A stretch of 64,000 nt of DNA. Source: Micropterix aruncella. Taxonomy: Eukaryota; Arthropoda; Insecta; Lepidoptera; Micropterigidae. Shown piece after piece: positions 9,905 through 20,393 of this stretch (positions within the stretch are counted from its first letter, which is position 1; the number at the start of each line of letters is the position of its first letter). Both the position numbers and the translations under genes were made by a program. The notes below the pieces were generated by a model. That model saw nothing but the letters and a program-made list of their open reading frames with translations. It searched no databases and was not told where the DNA came from. The stretch spans positions 868,001-932,000 of the forward strand of contig OX155974.1 in NCBI GenBank assembly GCA_944548615.1, written 5' to 3'.

Positions 9905-10112
9905 TATATGAACACGGATAATATTTTTGCACTATCTACTTCGTTATAACTCGCCACTAGATAATACGGCGCTGCAGCATATCCACTTCTATACCGTTCA
10001 ACCGATCGCATTGAAAATTTTATAAATGCGAAAGTGGAAGTTGAAAGGACCAACGAAACGATGTAATTTTTACATGTTTTTATTTACCTTGCAATCAATA
10101 ACCTTGCTTTAA
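9905..10112 (+). repeat. Interspersed repeat R, left part
   Basis: A block starting ATGAACACGGATAATATT and containing CTCGCCACTAGA and GGCGCTGCAGC recurs at 14820-14960 (partial), 16145-16351 and, inverted and more diverged, 60560-60840. It ends at the TTAA where a MITE is inserted. Confidence 0.8.
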
Positions 10113-10645
10113 CCCCTCAAGCGGCAGGCGTAAATCTTAGCAGTCACAAAAATATAGCACTTCAGAAAAACGATCATAAGAAAGAAATTACTTGATGGAT
10201 TATGAAAAGAAGAATTTTAGAATGATCGCATTGAAATTTGAAATATAAAACATTCAAACCTCATTTTGTAAAACAAATAGATAATTATGAATTAGAAAGT
10301 TGAACAACTGAAAAAACTCACTTATTCAGCGATATCAATACGAAACCCTATCTAGAAATTGTAAACACATTTGTGTACGTCATTACATGCTTTACCAAAA
10401 CTAGTAGTTCGTTTTATTTATTTTCATACATACATACTTATATCCGAAGAGAAGCTACATAATATCCGAAGAGAATACAGAATTTATCCGTCTTTCTCAC
10501 ACATATCTAAGAGGGGGTGGTTGCACTGTGATTTTGGTGTAAATTCAGTTCGTTGAGAGCGCGGTTTGTCGCGCCGCGCTCGTACCCGTTTTGGGACGTT
10601 ACTGAGCATTGACTACAATACATCGTACCCGATTCGGTACGTCGC
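10113..10645 (+). mobile_element. TTAA-type MITE, 3'-truncated copy
   Basis: Starts CCCCTCAAGCGGC immediately after TTAA (10109-10112). Its body matches the MITEs at 14012-14665 and 16352-17008. The right end stops at GGTACGTCGC, about 20 bp short of the inverted terminus. TTAA targets plus C-rich ends suggest mobilisation by a piggyBac-type transposase. Confidence 0.75.
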
Positions 10646-10784
10646 TTCTCTTCGGATATATCGCACCGTGAAAAGCATAGGGTCGTAGGTGCATTCTGAA
10701 TTATGAGCGTTTTAAGTTAATATTATTTCTTATAATTCTATAAATGAAGCTATAATATAGCTATAAACTTGATATTTTTACATA

Positions 10785-11193
10785 ATCATGTTTATTTTAA
10801 GAACTTCGACAATCGTACAAATGTCATTCGGGTCCATGCAACGCCTCTTGTCAGACAATTTGAAAACGCATTGCTGCAAAATTCGTACCGTTGAAGGGCG
10901 TTCGACTGTTGAAGGGCGACCAGAAAGAAAATCGCTTGGCTGTCTGCAGTGAATTGAAAATGCAGCAAGAGATGACCCTAACTTCATATCCCCAACTTTC
11001 TCTTTCCCAAAATAAAATTTCAATCGAAAGGTTGTCGTTTTATCATGATCGAGGAGATCCAGGAAGAAACGCTGAATGTGCTTCGAACACTTACACATTC
11101 AGACTTCCAGGGATGCATGGAAACATGGAAAAACGCTGGGATCGCTGTATCGATACCCAAGGAGACTATATTAAAGGAGACGGTGGAAATTAG
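10785..11193 (+). pseudogene. mariner-family transposase relic with internal deletion
   Basis: Plus-strand frames read SFGSMQRLLSDNLKTH (end of the helix-turn-helix region), QKENRLAVCSEL, NAARDDPNFIS, then jump to IKFQSKGCRFIMIEEIQEET and the C-terminal DFQGCMETWKKRWDRCI...GDYIKGDGGN stop. This matches mariner transposase, but the catalytic core between is deleted and frame changes are present. It abuts a REL-LINE fragment on the right. Confidence 0.75.
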
Positions 11194-11205
11194 AGTTACG
11201 ATAAG

Positions 11206-12110
11206 AGGTTCAGGACAGCTATCTTGCCACATGTGGGCGTCACCTTACCACCCATTCACTCCTCCTTTGAAGCCATAGAATTTGAGATGCGGAAATTGCG
11301 GGTTTAGATAATTCTTAAAGGAAAGAGTTGATTATTTTTCTGGAAAGACCAAGATCTTTAGAGGTGAAACAGAGATTCGGCTGGCAGGCCAAAAGCGCCA
11401 ACTTCCACCGCGTGAAGGTGAACAGTGAAGCCGTTCCGGGTGTGGGCATTTGCAAAATGATGGTATTTATTTAATTTATACTCATGTTATTTTGGGATAT
11501 TTGATTCCCATGGAACAGTTAATTCTTAGACAATAAGGGCCATCTTCCGAGATAAGAGAGTAAAGAGTTATATCTGGACGGAAGGCTGTGCATCTGAGAC
11601 TTTCAGGGAATTTATACTGCTTAGAGATCGAATCGACCTCCAGAATCCAATCTGAAACTTTCTCGATTATTGAGAAAGGCTTTGTAGTGTTTTTAGCCTT
11701 TAGAACCATCCCGCACAAACTGTATTGGAGGTTTGGAGGGTAATGTAAAACCCTCGATGGCATGAGCCTTTGAGAGGTTTATTACCTCGCGAATAACAGC
11801 AAGGACTTTGTCGTGGCGGTAAGTGTACCATCCTTGATCTAAGGTCACCTTGCAGCCAGCTAGAATATGTCTAGCTGTGCAAAGGGTATTGCTACAAAGG
11901 GGACATGTACTATCCTTGACATAGCTTTAGCGAGCGAGTTTACTGGGGTCTGAAAGTGTATGCTGATAGACATTTAAATAAAATTTAAGCATCTCTGGCG
12001 TCCAGTCATAGAGCATTACCTTGCAGTGCATTGGACGCGGAATGCAAAAGTCTCCAATCATTCTGGCATTAAAGGCCAATAGCGTGAACCATACTGTTGC
12101 TGTCGTAATC
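11206..12110 (-). pseudogene. REL-endonuclease LINE, 3' portion, copy 1
   Basis: Reading leftward from 12110: a post-RT region (NARMIGDFCIPRPMHCKV), a CPLCSNTLCTARHILAGC zinc motif, then PSKPPIQFVR and PDITLYSLISEDG, followed by remnants of the C-terminal tail that copy 3 has as EVGARGLPAKSL. A CCHC motif followed by a PD...E-type nuclease is typical of REL-endonuclease LINEs such as the R2 and R4 groups. Several stops and frameshifts make it inactive. Other copies lie at 17452-17787, 23850-24286 plus 36298-36575, and 49393-49566. Confidence 0.7.
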
Positions 12111-12620
12111 TCCCCGCAAGAGAGACTTCCTCAAGTCCACATCGCTCATGGTTGTACTGCCATACCCCAGACCAGTGCCATTCTGGCTGATTCCAGTAAG
12201 GAACTTTTTGTGGAAGTCTACGCACTTTTATAGTAAAATTACCTGAACTTTTGGATGGTTAACCTCGTAGAAACCAGATTGAAAAATCCAAAAGCGCATT
12301 GTTTAAGTGCAAGAGTGTATTCCAAGAAACCATCAGGTTCCTAATGATTCCATGCCGCTTGTGTGGTGTTGGCCAATTTTTATGTCATCTGGCCTGCCCA
12401 AAACACGGTTCAACTCTCATCTGGTAGCCTCCTCAGAAGGACTTAACCTGTCAGGGCCGATGTGAGCTTATACCCCGACTGTAATCCTGCAGTTGGAGGC
12501 GGTTGGGTTCAGAAGATGGTAGATTCGGGGGAATACCTAGAGCGGAACTTGGCGGTCAGTTTACTGCCCTGTTTGCCTAATGGGCTCCTTGCAGTTGAGC
12601 CATTATGACCCACGGTGTTA
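12111..12620. other. Unassigned intron sequence
   Basis: Lies between a LINE relic and the GC-rich repeat F. Possibly further degraded transposon sequence; nothing definite. Confidence 0.3.
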
Positions 12621-13565
12621 GGGCCGGCCGAACTCACAGGTCAACACCCATCCGGCAGCCTCAAGCAGAAGTGCGAGCCCGTGTAGGACTCTGTGCCTGC
12701 GGGCCAGTTCCCCAGTAAATCGTAATTCGGGCGCTCCTCGACGGTTTGCGGACTGTGCGGCATCAGCCAATCGACTGTGCACTCTGACCGATAGCCGGGG
12801 GAGTCTGTAAACGGCTTCGTTTCCTGTATAGCGGGGATGGTTGTTAACCGTATGGCAACTGCTCTTGAAACGACCAATCGGCTACCCGATACCGGGTGAA
12901 CAGCCGGGCAAAGGACGCCTTGGTCTGCGATAGATTCGGTAGACACCGTATCACCGCTTCAAAAGGGAGAGCGACCTCGAACCTGTGACCAGTCGGGAGA
13001 CCGGAGTAATCTGGTTGCAACTGGAAGTAAGGGCGCGAGTGTCGGCCCGCAGTAGCCTCCTCGTGCGGAAGGCTACCCCGAGTAAGACTCGCGTGTCTCA
13101 CGCCTCACGGCCGGTTGATAAGTTTCTCCTGGGGGTTTGCTTCCCGGTGCTACTGGACGGTTTGCACACCGTTCGGCGATGACAATTGGTTGTGCACTCT
13201 GACTTATTGCTGAAGGAGTCTGGAGACTATGGAAATATACCGTCTCCTAAGCGGTGGGGGTGGATTATGGTGGTGACGATTAGGCTATCAGATCTTGAAT
13301 TCAGAATCGGGCAAAAGATACCTTTGGTCCGCGACAGTTCAAACTGAATCACCCCTAAATATACGGCAGGTAGAGGCCGTGCAAGCGACTTCAGACCTGT
13401 GACCAGTCGGGAGGTTGGAGGTATCCTGATGGTTGATTCCAGACGAAGATATCCTTCCAAAACCGGTAGCCAGGCTGATATAACGATCACATATCGTTAT
13501 ACCAGCCTGGGGTCGACAAACTTTACAATGCAGCGCAGACCTATGCCTATTTCTCTTTTCTTTAA
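12620..13565 (+). repeat. GC-rich repeat family F, copy F1
   Basis: Begins GGTCAACACCCATCCGGC and contains blocks also found at 38230-38800, 39690-39890, 49610-50025, 58990-59180 (inverted), 59885-60530 and 61600-62930 (inverted). Some copies carry a tRNA-like stretch (TCGCGGTTAAGGCGTTGGCC) resembling a pol III A box, so a SINE origin is possible. No convincing protein. A near-perfect snap-back palindrome at 13470-13510 is unique to this copy. Confidence 0.75.
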
Positions 13566-13581
13566 AAAAAATGGTTTGTAC

Positions 13582-13852
13582 CTTGACGGCGTCATAGATG
13601 AACCACTGCAGGGCTGTGAGCATGCCGATCATCACGATCCTCGGCATGAGCCCCTTCCACACGCCTGCGAAGCCCAGTTTGCCCACAATGGAGCCAACAG
13701 TGGCTGTACTGTCCTAGTTCAGCTTAGACACAACGGTGTCGGCGGGGTGAGAGACGATGGCGCAGAACACGCCCGCAATGTAGCCGGCCGCAAACGTCAC
13801 GATCAGCTGCTCGCCCTTCGAGCACTGGTCGCGGGGCTTCGGCACCACATGC
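13582..13852 (-). pseudogene. Mitochondrial phosphate carrier, penultimate exon with premature stop
   Basis: Exon of 271 nt with intact acceptor (TTTTAG at 13853) and donor (GTACAA before 13582). It encodes VVPKPRDQCSKGEQL...VFCAIVSHPADTVVSKLN, then TAG (minus-strand codon 13716-13714) where the copy at 61270-61540 has CAG, then [15 protein letters not shown]...FIYDAVK. Two other changes hit conserved sites: Tyr to His at the first codon, and Thr to Met in MIGTLTALQWF. Signal PX(D/E)XX(K/R) residues of the carrier repeat (SHPADTVVSK) are retained. As written, the gene with exons at 9526 and 21453 would make a truncated product. Confidence 0.85.
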
Positions 13853-14011
13853 CTAAAACACAGTACACCGAGTTAGAACAGTAGCGCACTCTCGAGCGGC
13901 AGGGCGATGCGGGGATATTGTGCAAGGGAAAGAGTCATGCCCGCGTGGAGGTTAGCAAATTTCTTAAACGTTTAAATATCTTAGCCACCAAAATAGTCGA
14001 TCTTTTATTAA

Positions 14012-14665
14012 CCCCTCAAGACAGTAACGTTCCGAATCGGGTACTATGTATTGAAGTCAATGCTCAGTAACGTCCCAAAACAGGTACGAGCGCGGCACGA
14101 CAAACCGCGCTCTCAACGAACTGAATTTACACCAAAATCACAGTGCAACCACCCCCTCTTAGATATGTGCTAGAAAGACGGATAAATTCTGTATTGTACG
14201 ATTATTCAGTTGTGCTTCTCGCAGTCTAGAATCCCTAATATAATGGTTTGTATTCTGGGGGCACTTAGTCGAGTGCTGCCATTGCTTCTCTTTGAATATA
14301 TGTATGAAAATAAATAAAACGAACTAATAGATTTGGTAAAGCATGTAATAACGTACACAAATGTGTTTACAATTTCTAGATAGGGTTTCATATTTTAAGA
14401 TAAAACGTCGATATCGCTGTATAAGTGAGTTTTTTTCAGTTCTCTAATTATCTAATAATTATTCATAATTATCTAATTTTTTTACAAAATAAGTTAATAA
14501 TGTTTTATTTTTCAAATTTCAATGCGATCATTCTACAATTCTTCGTTTCATGATCCATCAAGTAGTTTCTTTCTTATGATCGTTTTTCTAAAGTGCTATA
14601 TTTTTGGCCTTCAACTCTCAGAAATGACAGGTGACTGCCAAGATTTTCCCTCGCCGCTTGAGGGG
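14012..14665 (+). mobile_element. TTAA-type MITE, 654 bp, complete
   Basis: Flanked by TTAA at 14008-14011 and 14666-14669, with inverted ends CCCCTCAAG. Interior shared with the copies at 10113 and 16352. It lies in the intron between carrier exons. The 9-bp perfect terminus and TTAA duplication are piggyBac-superfamily hallmarks; no coding capacity. Confidence 0.85.
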
Positions 14666-14965
14666 TTAAGGAGGTACGAGAAAAGCTGATTATAAGATCG
14701 GATTAAATTGGCATCCCACATTTCCATATGCACATACACGCACTCACAAGCACATACGCACTACAGATACACACACACCCACATACACAAGCAATCACGC
14801 CTCCCCAACAGTATGTATTTGAGCACGGATAATATTACTTAATTTTATTTTATTTTATTTTCGCACTATCCACTTTGTTGTAACTCGCCACTAGATGGCG
14901 CTGCAATGCATCAACTTCTACACCACTCAATCGATCGCCATAAAAATTGATATACATAGGTATTA
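14666..14965 (+). repeat. Interspersed repeat R with (CA)-rich microsatellite
   Basis: After the TTAA comes GGAGGTACGAGAAAAGCTG, an AGATCGGATTAAATTGGC block and a CACACA/CACATACA microsatellite (14740-14800), then the CACTAGATGGCGCTGCA part of repeat R. The same order occurs at 17009-17225 and inverted at 46500-46620. Confidence 0.8.
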
Positions 14966-15289
14966 TCACGACGAGGAAATCTTGTGAATCACATTTCCAC
15001 GCGTGGAAACGCCATAGAAACATATTATTCGATTTACTCGATAGGAAATTAGGTTATATCGAAATGTCATACGTCTTGACAGCTGACAGTTCCCTTCTTA
15101 TCTTTTTTCGTTTAAAGCCACGAGAATAAGCGTAAAAATAAATCCACAATTGTCTTGGATAATTACGATTAATTAAAAAAGGAATATAACAAATAAAAAT
15201 ATTATTAAGATAGAAATATACTATGCTAGTAAAGCGCAAGAAATATAGGAATTATTCCCCACATTTCACTAAATTAATATTTTTATTTG
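14966..15289. other. AT-rich intron sequence, nothing recognised
   Basis: No repeat partner or coding signal seen. Confidence 0.3.
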
Positions 15290-16110
15290 ACAGAAATCGT
15301 CTATGGGTTCACAATTTCGGTCTAGTCAGAAGGGGTCGATACGGAAACCGCCATTTGGTTTGACGCCGACAAGCGAGTCGATCCTTCGGCACGCTTTGGA
15401 CCCCTAATCTTATTCGGTAAGTCGTTTAAATTGAAATATTCGGGAATGCCGAGACGGTTTCCGTTAAGTGCACGTAGTTTTCTGTGAATTCGCATCGCAT
15501 TTGCCTATTTGAAATGAGGAAATGCGTCACAAGCCCGTGCTCACTGGAAGTTTAGAAAAGAGCCGATCTGCGCTTTTCTTCTGCTAATTACCGGCAAAAA
15601 GGGAGTTTTCCGAGAGGGGCGAAGCTAATGCATGGCGTTTTTGTGACGACGACCGCTTCACCTCGTACGCCCGGTTTTCTACCCTCCGTCTTCGAGTCTT
15701 CCTGCTCCACTCTCCGGTAGCAGTTTGAAGCACCTCTTGAGGGGCAGTCTACGAGGCAGTCCGTGCCCGACCCCCGCAAGACGTTCGACGTGTCGGCTGA
15801 GCCGCGGGATCTCCCCGAGTAATCTTATGCAGTCCTTCTATCGGAACCCTTTCCCTAACCTGAACTCGCAGAATATGCCCACAACCTGGGAGGCTCTTGC
15901 TCAAATCACCTTTAAATCCCCTATGTAATAGTTTCGTACTATGGTTTTAGTTGGTTTTTACCATTATTTTATTTAACGTATATTTAATTTCTCTGTTGAA
16001 TGAATTTAATTATCTAGGCGCTTTGTCGCCAACTACCCGTCAGTCGGTCGACGTATGAAATAAAGATTTATTTTTATCCATTCATTCTTTAATTTCAGCT
16101 TCTAAATGTA
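15290..16110 (+). other. Unidentified block, possible transposon or untranslated exon
   Basis: Less AT-rich than its surroundings. It contains a donor-like TTATTCGGTAAGTCG at about 15414, an AATAAA at about 16060 and an acceptor-like TTTAATTTCAG ending at 16098. Frames are short and not conserved-looking. It could be a solo LTR or LINE end. Confidence 0.3.
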
Positions 16111-16144
16111 TAATCTATCATGTCATTAATTCATAAAACGCGAC

Positions 16145-16351
16145 AGTATATGAGCCCGGATAATATTTTCGCGCTATCTACTTTGTTGTAATTCGCCACT
16201 AGACGGCGCTGCAGCATATCCATTTCTATACCGTTCAACCCACCGCATTGAAAATTTTTTAAATGCGAAAGTGAAAGTTGAAAAAGACCAACGAAACGAG
16301 GTACAAGTTTTACAAGTTTTATTTACCTTGCAATCAATAACCTTGCTTTAA
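16145..16351 (+). repeat. Interspersed repeat R, third left part
   Basis: Matches 9905-10112 closely, including the final TTACCTTGCAATCAATAACC and the TTAA (16348-16351) occupied by a MITE. Confidence 0.8.
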
Positions 16352-17008
16352 CCCCTCAAGCGGCGGGTGTAAATCTTGGCAGTCACCTGTCATTTCTAAG
16401 AGTTGAAGGTCAAAAATATAGCACTTTAGAAAAACGATCATAAGAAAGAAAGTACTTGATGGATCATGAAAAGAAGAATTGCAAAATGATCGCATTGAAA
16501 TTGCAAATATAAAACATTAAAACCTCATTTTGTAAAACAATTAGATAATTATGAATAATTATTAGAAAGTTGAAGAACTGAAAAAAACTCACTTAGGTAT
16601 ACAGCGATATCGACGTTTTATCTCAAAATACGAAACCCTATCTAGAAATGGTAAACACTTTTGTGTACGTTATTACATGCTTTACCAAATCTATTAGTTC
16701 GTTTTATTTATTTTCCTACATATTTCCGAAGAGAAGCTATATAATATCCGAAGAGAAGCACAAATCTGAGCAATAGCAGCAGTCGACTAAGTGCCCCCAG
16801 AATACACACAATTATATTAGGGATTCTAGACTGCGAGAAGCACGACTGAATAATCGTACAATATAGAATTTATCAGTCTTTCTCTTCTTTTCATGATTCA
16901 TCAAGTGGTTTCTTTCTTATGATCGTTTTTCTAAAGTGCTATATTTTTGACCTTTAACTCTCAGAAATGACAGGTGACTGCCAAGATTTACAACCGCCGC
17001 TTGAGGAG
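16352..17008 (+). mobile_element. TTAA-type MITE with long inverted repeats, 657 bp
   Basis: Flanked by TTAA (16348-16351 and 17009-17012). The outer 130-140 bp at each end are inverted copies: CCCCTCAAGCGGCGG...AAATCTTGGCAGTCACC against CTCCTCAAGCGGCGG...AAATCTTGGCAGTCACC. The 14012 relative shares only 9 bp of inverted terminus, so the long arms here are a derived fold-back form. Confidence 0.85.
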
Positions 17009-17451
17009 TTAAGGAGGTATGTGAAAAGCTGATTATCAGATCGGATTAAATTAACATCCCTCATTTCCATATGCACATACAAGCACTCACAAGCACATAC
17101 GCACTACAGATACACAGAACCACATACACGCGCACACAAATACATACACGCACACATGCACACACACACGCTCTCCATCACACGAACACACCCCACACCC
17201 ATACACTCGCACAAAGCGATTTTAACTGTTAGTTTTAAATTCTTTTTGGTTTTCTTTGTATTCTATTGTTTACCATATTTTGTAATCCTTATATCGCAAA
17301 TAATTTAAAATATTGGCTTTCTACCGTTATAATATTATGACATAGGCTTTATATAAGTGGTGGGGGGGGGGGAGTGGTAAGAGTGGAAGGGGAAAGGAAG
17401 CAGATACCTGAGCATTGCAGGGCAATATTCATGTAATAATAATAAATAAAT
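17009..17451. repeat. Repeat R right part, (CA)n microsatellite and G-run
   Basis: 17040-17215 repeats the AGATCGGATTAAATT and CACATACA microsatellite block. The remainder is AT-rich with an 11-base G-run near 17361-17371. No gene seen. Confidence 0.7.
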
Positions 17452-17787
17452 ACAAACGGAGCTGCAATGGAATTCACCGACCGGAGTCGGGCCCATCATA
17501 ATACTATTTTTTTTTACACTTCTGGGGGGTGAGCAGTGGATTCCGGACTTACGAACCGGCTGTGGTAGATTTAGGACAGCTGTATTGCCACATGTGAGCG
17601 TTCACCTTACCACCCATTCACTCCCCCTTCGAAGCCATAGAATTTGAGATGCGCAAATCGCAGTTTTAGATAATTTTTCTAAGAAAGAGTTGATTATTTT
17701 TCTGGAAAGGCCAAGATCTTTAAAGAGGTGAAATAGAGATTTAGCTGGCAGGCCACGAGCGCCAACTTCCACCGCGTGAAGGTGAAC
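17452..17787 (-). pseudogene. REL-endonuclease LINE 3' end, copy 2
   Basis: Matches the 3' ends at 23850-24250 and 49393-49566, ending in the shared CACCCCCCAGAAGTG...AATTCCATNGCAGCTCCG block with an ATTT-rich tail on the left. Its 5' side stops abruptly after GTGAAGGTGAAC at 17787, where other copies continue with AGTGAAGCCG, so it is truncated or interrupted there. Confidence 0.75.
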
Positions 17788-18239
17788 TGTTGCGCCCGCT
17801 TGGCGACAACATGCGGCGCCCCTGGCACGGAACCGATCAGTGGTCAGCGGGGACCCAGGACTGTAAAAAGAGGTCCCCCCACTCGATCGCCGCTCGCCCT
17901 ATTACGGGCAGCCACGTCGCCGCTGCGCTTCGATAGCCTCAGTTGCACTACTACCGTAAATTCCCCGTTCCCTGGCACCAATAAAACACAGTCTACCCTT
18001 TCACAAAAAATGTGTATTCACAACTTACTTGCTAACAACGGCTCTAAACAATAAACAATAAAGCAAATATTAATCGCTATACACAACAATGCAGAATCGC
18101 TATTAAATCAAATTATTAATCGCTATGCCAGTATCGACAATAAATGGTAAGACATATTATTACCTATATTAAACGTACAGCTAGATAGCCTAAAATTGTC
18201 GGCCACTAATGTCACTAAACTCAATGTCTATATTCACCG
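17788..18239 (+). other. Unidentified block, possibly LTR-like
   Basis: Begins TGTTGCGCCCGC at the LINE border and contains AATAAAACACAG near 17982. The first 200 bp are GC-rich and the rest AT-rich. A short LTR is possible (TGTTGC...CA), but no partner copy was seen. No supported gene. Confidence 0.3.
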
Positions 18240-18830
18240 CTGTCTGCTTCGGGTCGCGGCTCGCTGGTTGGCCCGTATGCACGGGCGGGCCGGTGCGGTG
18301 CGGCGGCGTAGCGTGATGCAGGCGGCGTTGGCGCTGGCTGCAGCGTGTCGGCGGCTCGAAGCAACGCGGCGTGGCTGCGGCGCGCTTTGCAGCTGCGTCG
18401 GCGAGCGTAGGGCGCGACGTTGCTGACAGACGCTCAGCGCAGGTGGCGATAGCGCTGCCCCCAGCAAGCGCTTGTCGCTGGCGTGGCCGACTCTTTCAGT
18501 CGGCGTGGCGTGATGGCGTGACGGCTCGGCGGCGGTGCGGCGCGGCTATCAGGCGGCGCGGCTGCGCGGCGACTCTCAGGCGCGGCGCGGCGTTCTCTCA
18601 GGCGGCGCGGCTTCTAGTGTGTCGCGCGGCTCGGCGCGTGGCGGCGTGGCGCGACCGATTCTCAATCGGCGCGGTGCGGCGCGTGTCGCTCGTTCCGGCG
18701 CGACCGGCTCCCAGGCCGGCGCGGCGTGGCTGTGTGTCGCTCGTTCCGGCGCGACCGGCTCCCAGGCCGGCGCGGCGCGGCGCGGCGTGGATCTCTCGCA
18801 ATCGACACGCTGGTCGGTCAACGATCAACG
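18240..18830. repeat. GC-rich hairpin-repeat array, block 1
   Basis: Extremely GC-rich degenerate repeats of GGCGCGGCG spacing small stems: GCCCGT/ACGGGC (about 18272-18287), GCCGACT/AGTCGGC (18487-18505), CCGATT/AATCGG (18655-18669), CCGGC/GCCGG twice (18705-18720 and 18756-18771), CGAC/GTCG (18803-18816). Long frames in several phases are composition artefacts. It resembles 19460-19760 and is probably the 5' region of a LINE. Confidence 0.6.
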
Positions 18831-18833
18831 AAA

Positions 18834-19322
18834 TCAGTCGACAGACCATTTAGAACGGCCTGTGACGTCTACTACTAGGTCTACTACTACGTTCGGCGCG
18901 CGCCCCAACTTCGCGCGGAGAGCCTTCAGGTGGTCAGGCCACCTATCGAGCTTGTCCACGACAATGGGTCGGGGGCGCGGCGCCTGCTTCGGCAGAAGCG
19001 GCGCGGGCGGCAATGGTGCTGGAGCCGCATCGCTGCGGCACGGCGTCGGGCTTTTCCTCGCCGCTAGTTGGGCGTAGGTAGGCTCGTCTTCGGTGTCCGA
19101 GGGTACCGGCGAGCCGAAGATCTGTTGAAGATCGACGAAGGAGTCAGGGGAGTCGGCTCGGCGGCGCTGCGACTCCCTCTGCCGCTCATCTTCTGGAGAC
19201 GCGGGGTCTCTCACGCGTTTCCTCGGTGTCGCGATCGGAATGAGCGGCATGTCCAGGCCCCTGGTCACTGGTGGGCTGTGCGGGGCGGCAGCAGCTTCGG
19301 CGGAGTTGGCAGCAGACTGCAT
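18834..19322 (-). pseudogene. LINE ORF1 (gag-like) N-terminal fragment
   Basis: Encodes SFVDLQQIFGSPVPSDTEDE, then PTYAQLAARKSP and a proline-rich stretch ending RPIVVDKLDRWPDHLKALR. This resembles the start of Jockey-type ORF1 gag-like proteins (VVVxxLxxWxxHLxxLRxxLGRxPN). After GRAPN the sequence changes to the 57-bp segment also present at 20262-20320, so the ORF is cut. It may belong to the same family as the ORF1 3' part at 20394-21368, but the two are not in the order of one gene. Confidence 0.55.
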
Positions 19323-20325
19323 TTCGAACCGGAGATACTCGACGGCACGAACTTCACGGCGAGGACCGGAGACGGCGCTCGACGGTCGACTCGCGGCGGC
19401 AATATTCAGCGCGGGCGGCGGAGCGGAGCAGGCGACCGGTCAGAAAGGACGCCGGGCACTGAATGCTGGTCGGTGCGGCGCGGCTGCCACAACTGACACG
19501 CTGGTCAGTGTGGCGCGGCGCGGATCTGGCGCAACCGACTCGCTGGTCGGTGCGGCGCGGCGTCCTCTGTCGCCGCGACTTCCCGGCGTGGCTCTGCACG
19601 CTGTCGCTGGTGCGTCCAACTTCGCAGGTTGGCGCGGTGCGACGTCTGGCGCAACCGACACGCTGGTCGGTGCGGCGCGGCGTCCTCTGTCGCCGCGACT
19701 TGGCCCGCAGTGGCTGGCGCGACCGACTCACAGGTCGTCGCGGCGCGGCGAACGATTTCGCCGCGGCTTTGGCGCGGCGCAGCGCGCAAACACGCTTCGT
19801 TGGCCCGTTTCGGTGGACGCGGCGATCCGGCGTCCCCGCTCTCCTCACGCAGTCCGATGTGGTTCGGCTGCTAGCCGCAGGCGGTCTGCGTCGGTATTCG
19901 GCGGCGGCCGAAACGTCCACGTTTTGCTGGCCTCGCCCCGAAATACCGAACACAAATACCTACTGCGGCGATTCCCCTCCGGCTCCCGGCTGCTTCGTCG
20001 CTGCGTCGCTGCGTCGTCCTTCTCGTCGCTCCCGCTGTCGGCGCGGTCTGGCGGTCCGTTGCCAAGACCGAAGTCCCGATGATCCGGCGACCCGAAGCGG
20101 CGAGGTCCAACTCACTTCGCCGAGTGATTGGCTTGTCAGTCTTCTTGACTGTTCTTCCACGACGACTTCTTCTTGCAGCGCGACGCCTTGAACTCCCTGA
20201 GCAGCCGGGTGGCCACTTGTTGCCGGCACCAAGGCCGGAGAGCGAATGATTTGCTCCGAACGAACGAAATCAGTCGACAGACCATTTAGAACGGCCTGTG
20301 ACGTCTACCACTAGGCCTTTTGCCT
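19323..20325. repeat. GC-rich hairpin-repeat array, block 2
   Basis: Further degenerate repeats with stems ACTGAC/GTCAGT (19494-19512), ACCGAC/GTCGGT (about 19527-19545 and 19648-19666), CCAAC/GTTGG (about 19615-19631) and GACC/GGTC. Each is followed by GTGCGGCGCGGC or similar. From 19760 to 20260 it is GC-rich without clear units. The 57-bp segment at 20262-20320 recurs at 18826-18883. Confidence 0.6.
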
Positions 20326-20393
20326 TTTCGTGGGGCTTCTCTTGAATCGGGCCCATAGGCCCGGCTTTCATGGGTATGGCGTCTCAGGGCTAT

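Noticed and set aside
13399..13884. 161-codon plus-strand frame
   Set aside because: It is antisense to the phosphate-carrier exon and runs through a repeat; a similar antisense frame exists opposite the copy at 61270.
15588..15928. Possible small genes in the unidentified block at 15.3-16.1 kb
   Set aside because: Frames on both strands are short, lack motifs and do not line up with the candidate splice signals.
18371..20232. Many long frames on both strands
   Set aside because: They come from GC-rich, stop-poor hairpin repeats; translations are Arg/Ala/Ser-rich and overlap in several phases. Only the ORF1-like frame at 18834-19322 has recognisable similarity.
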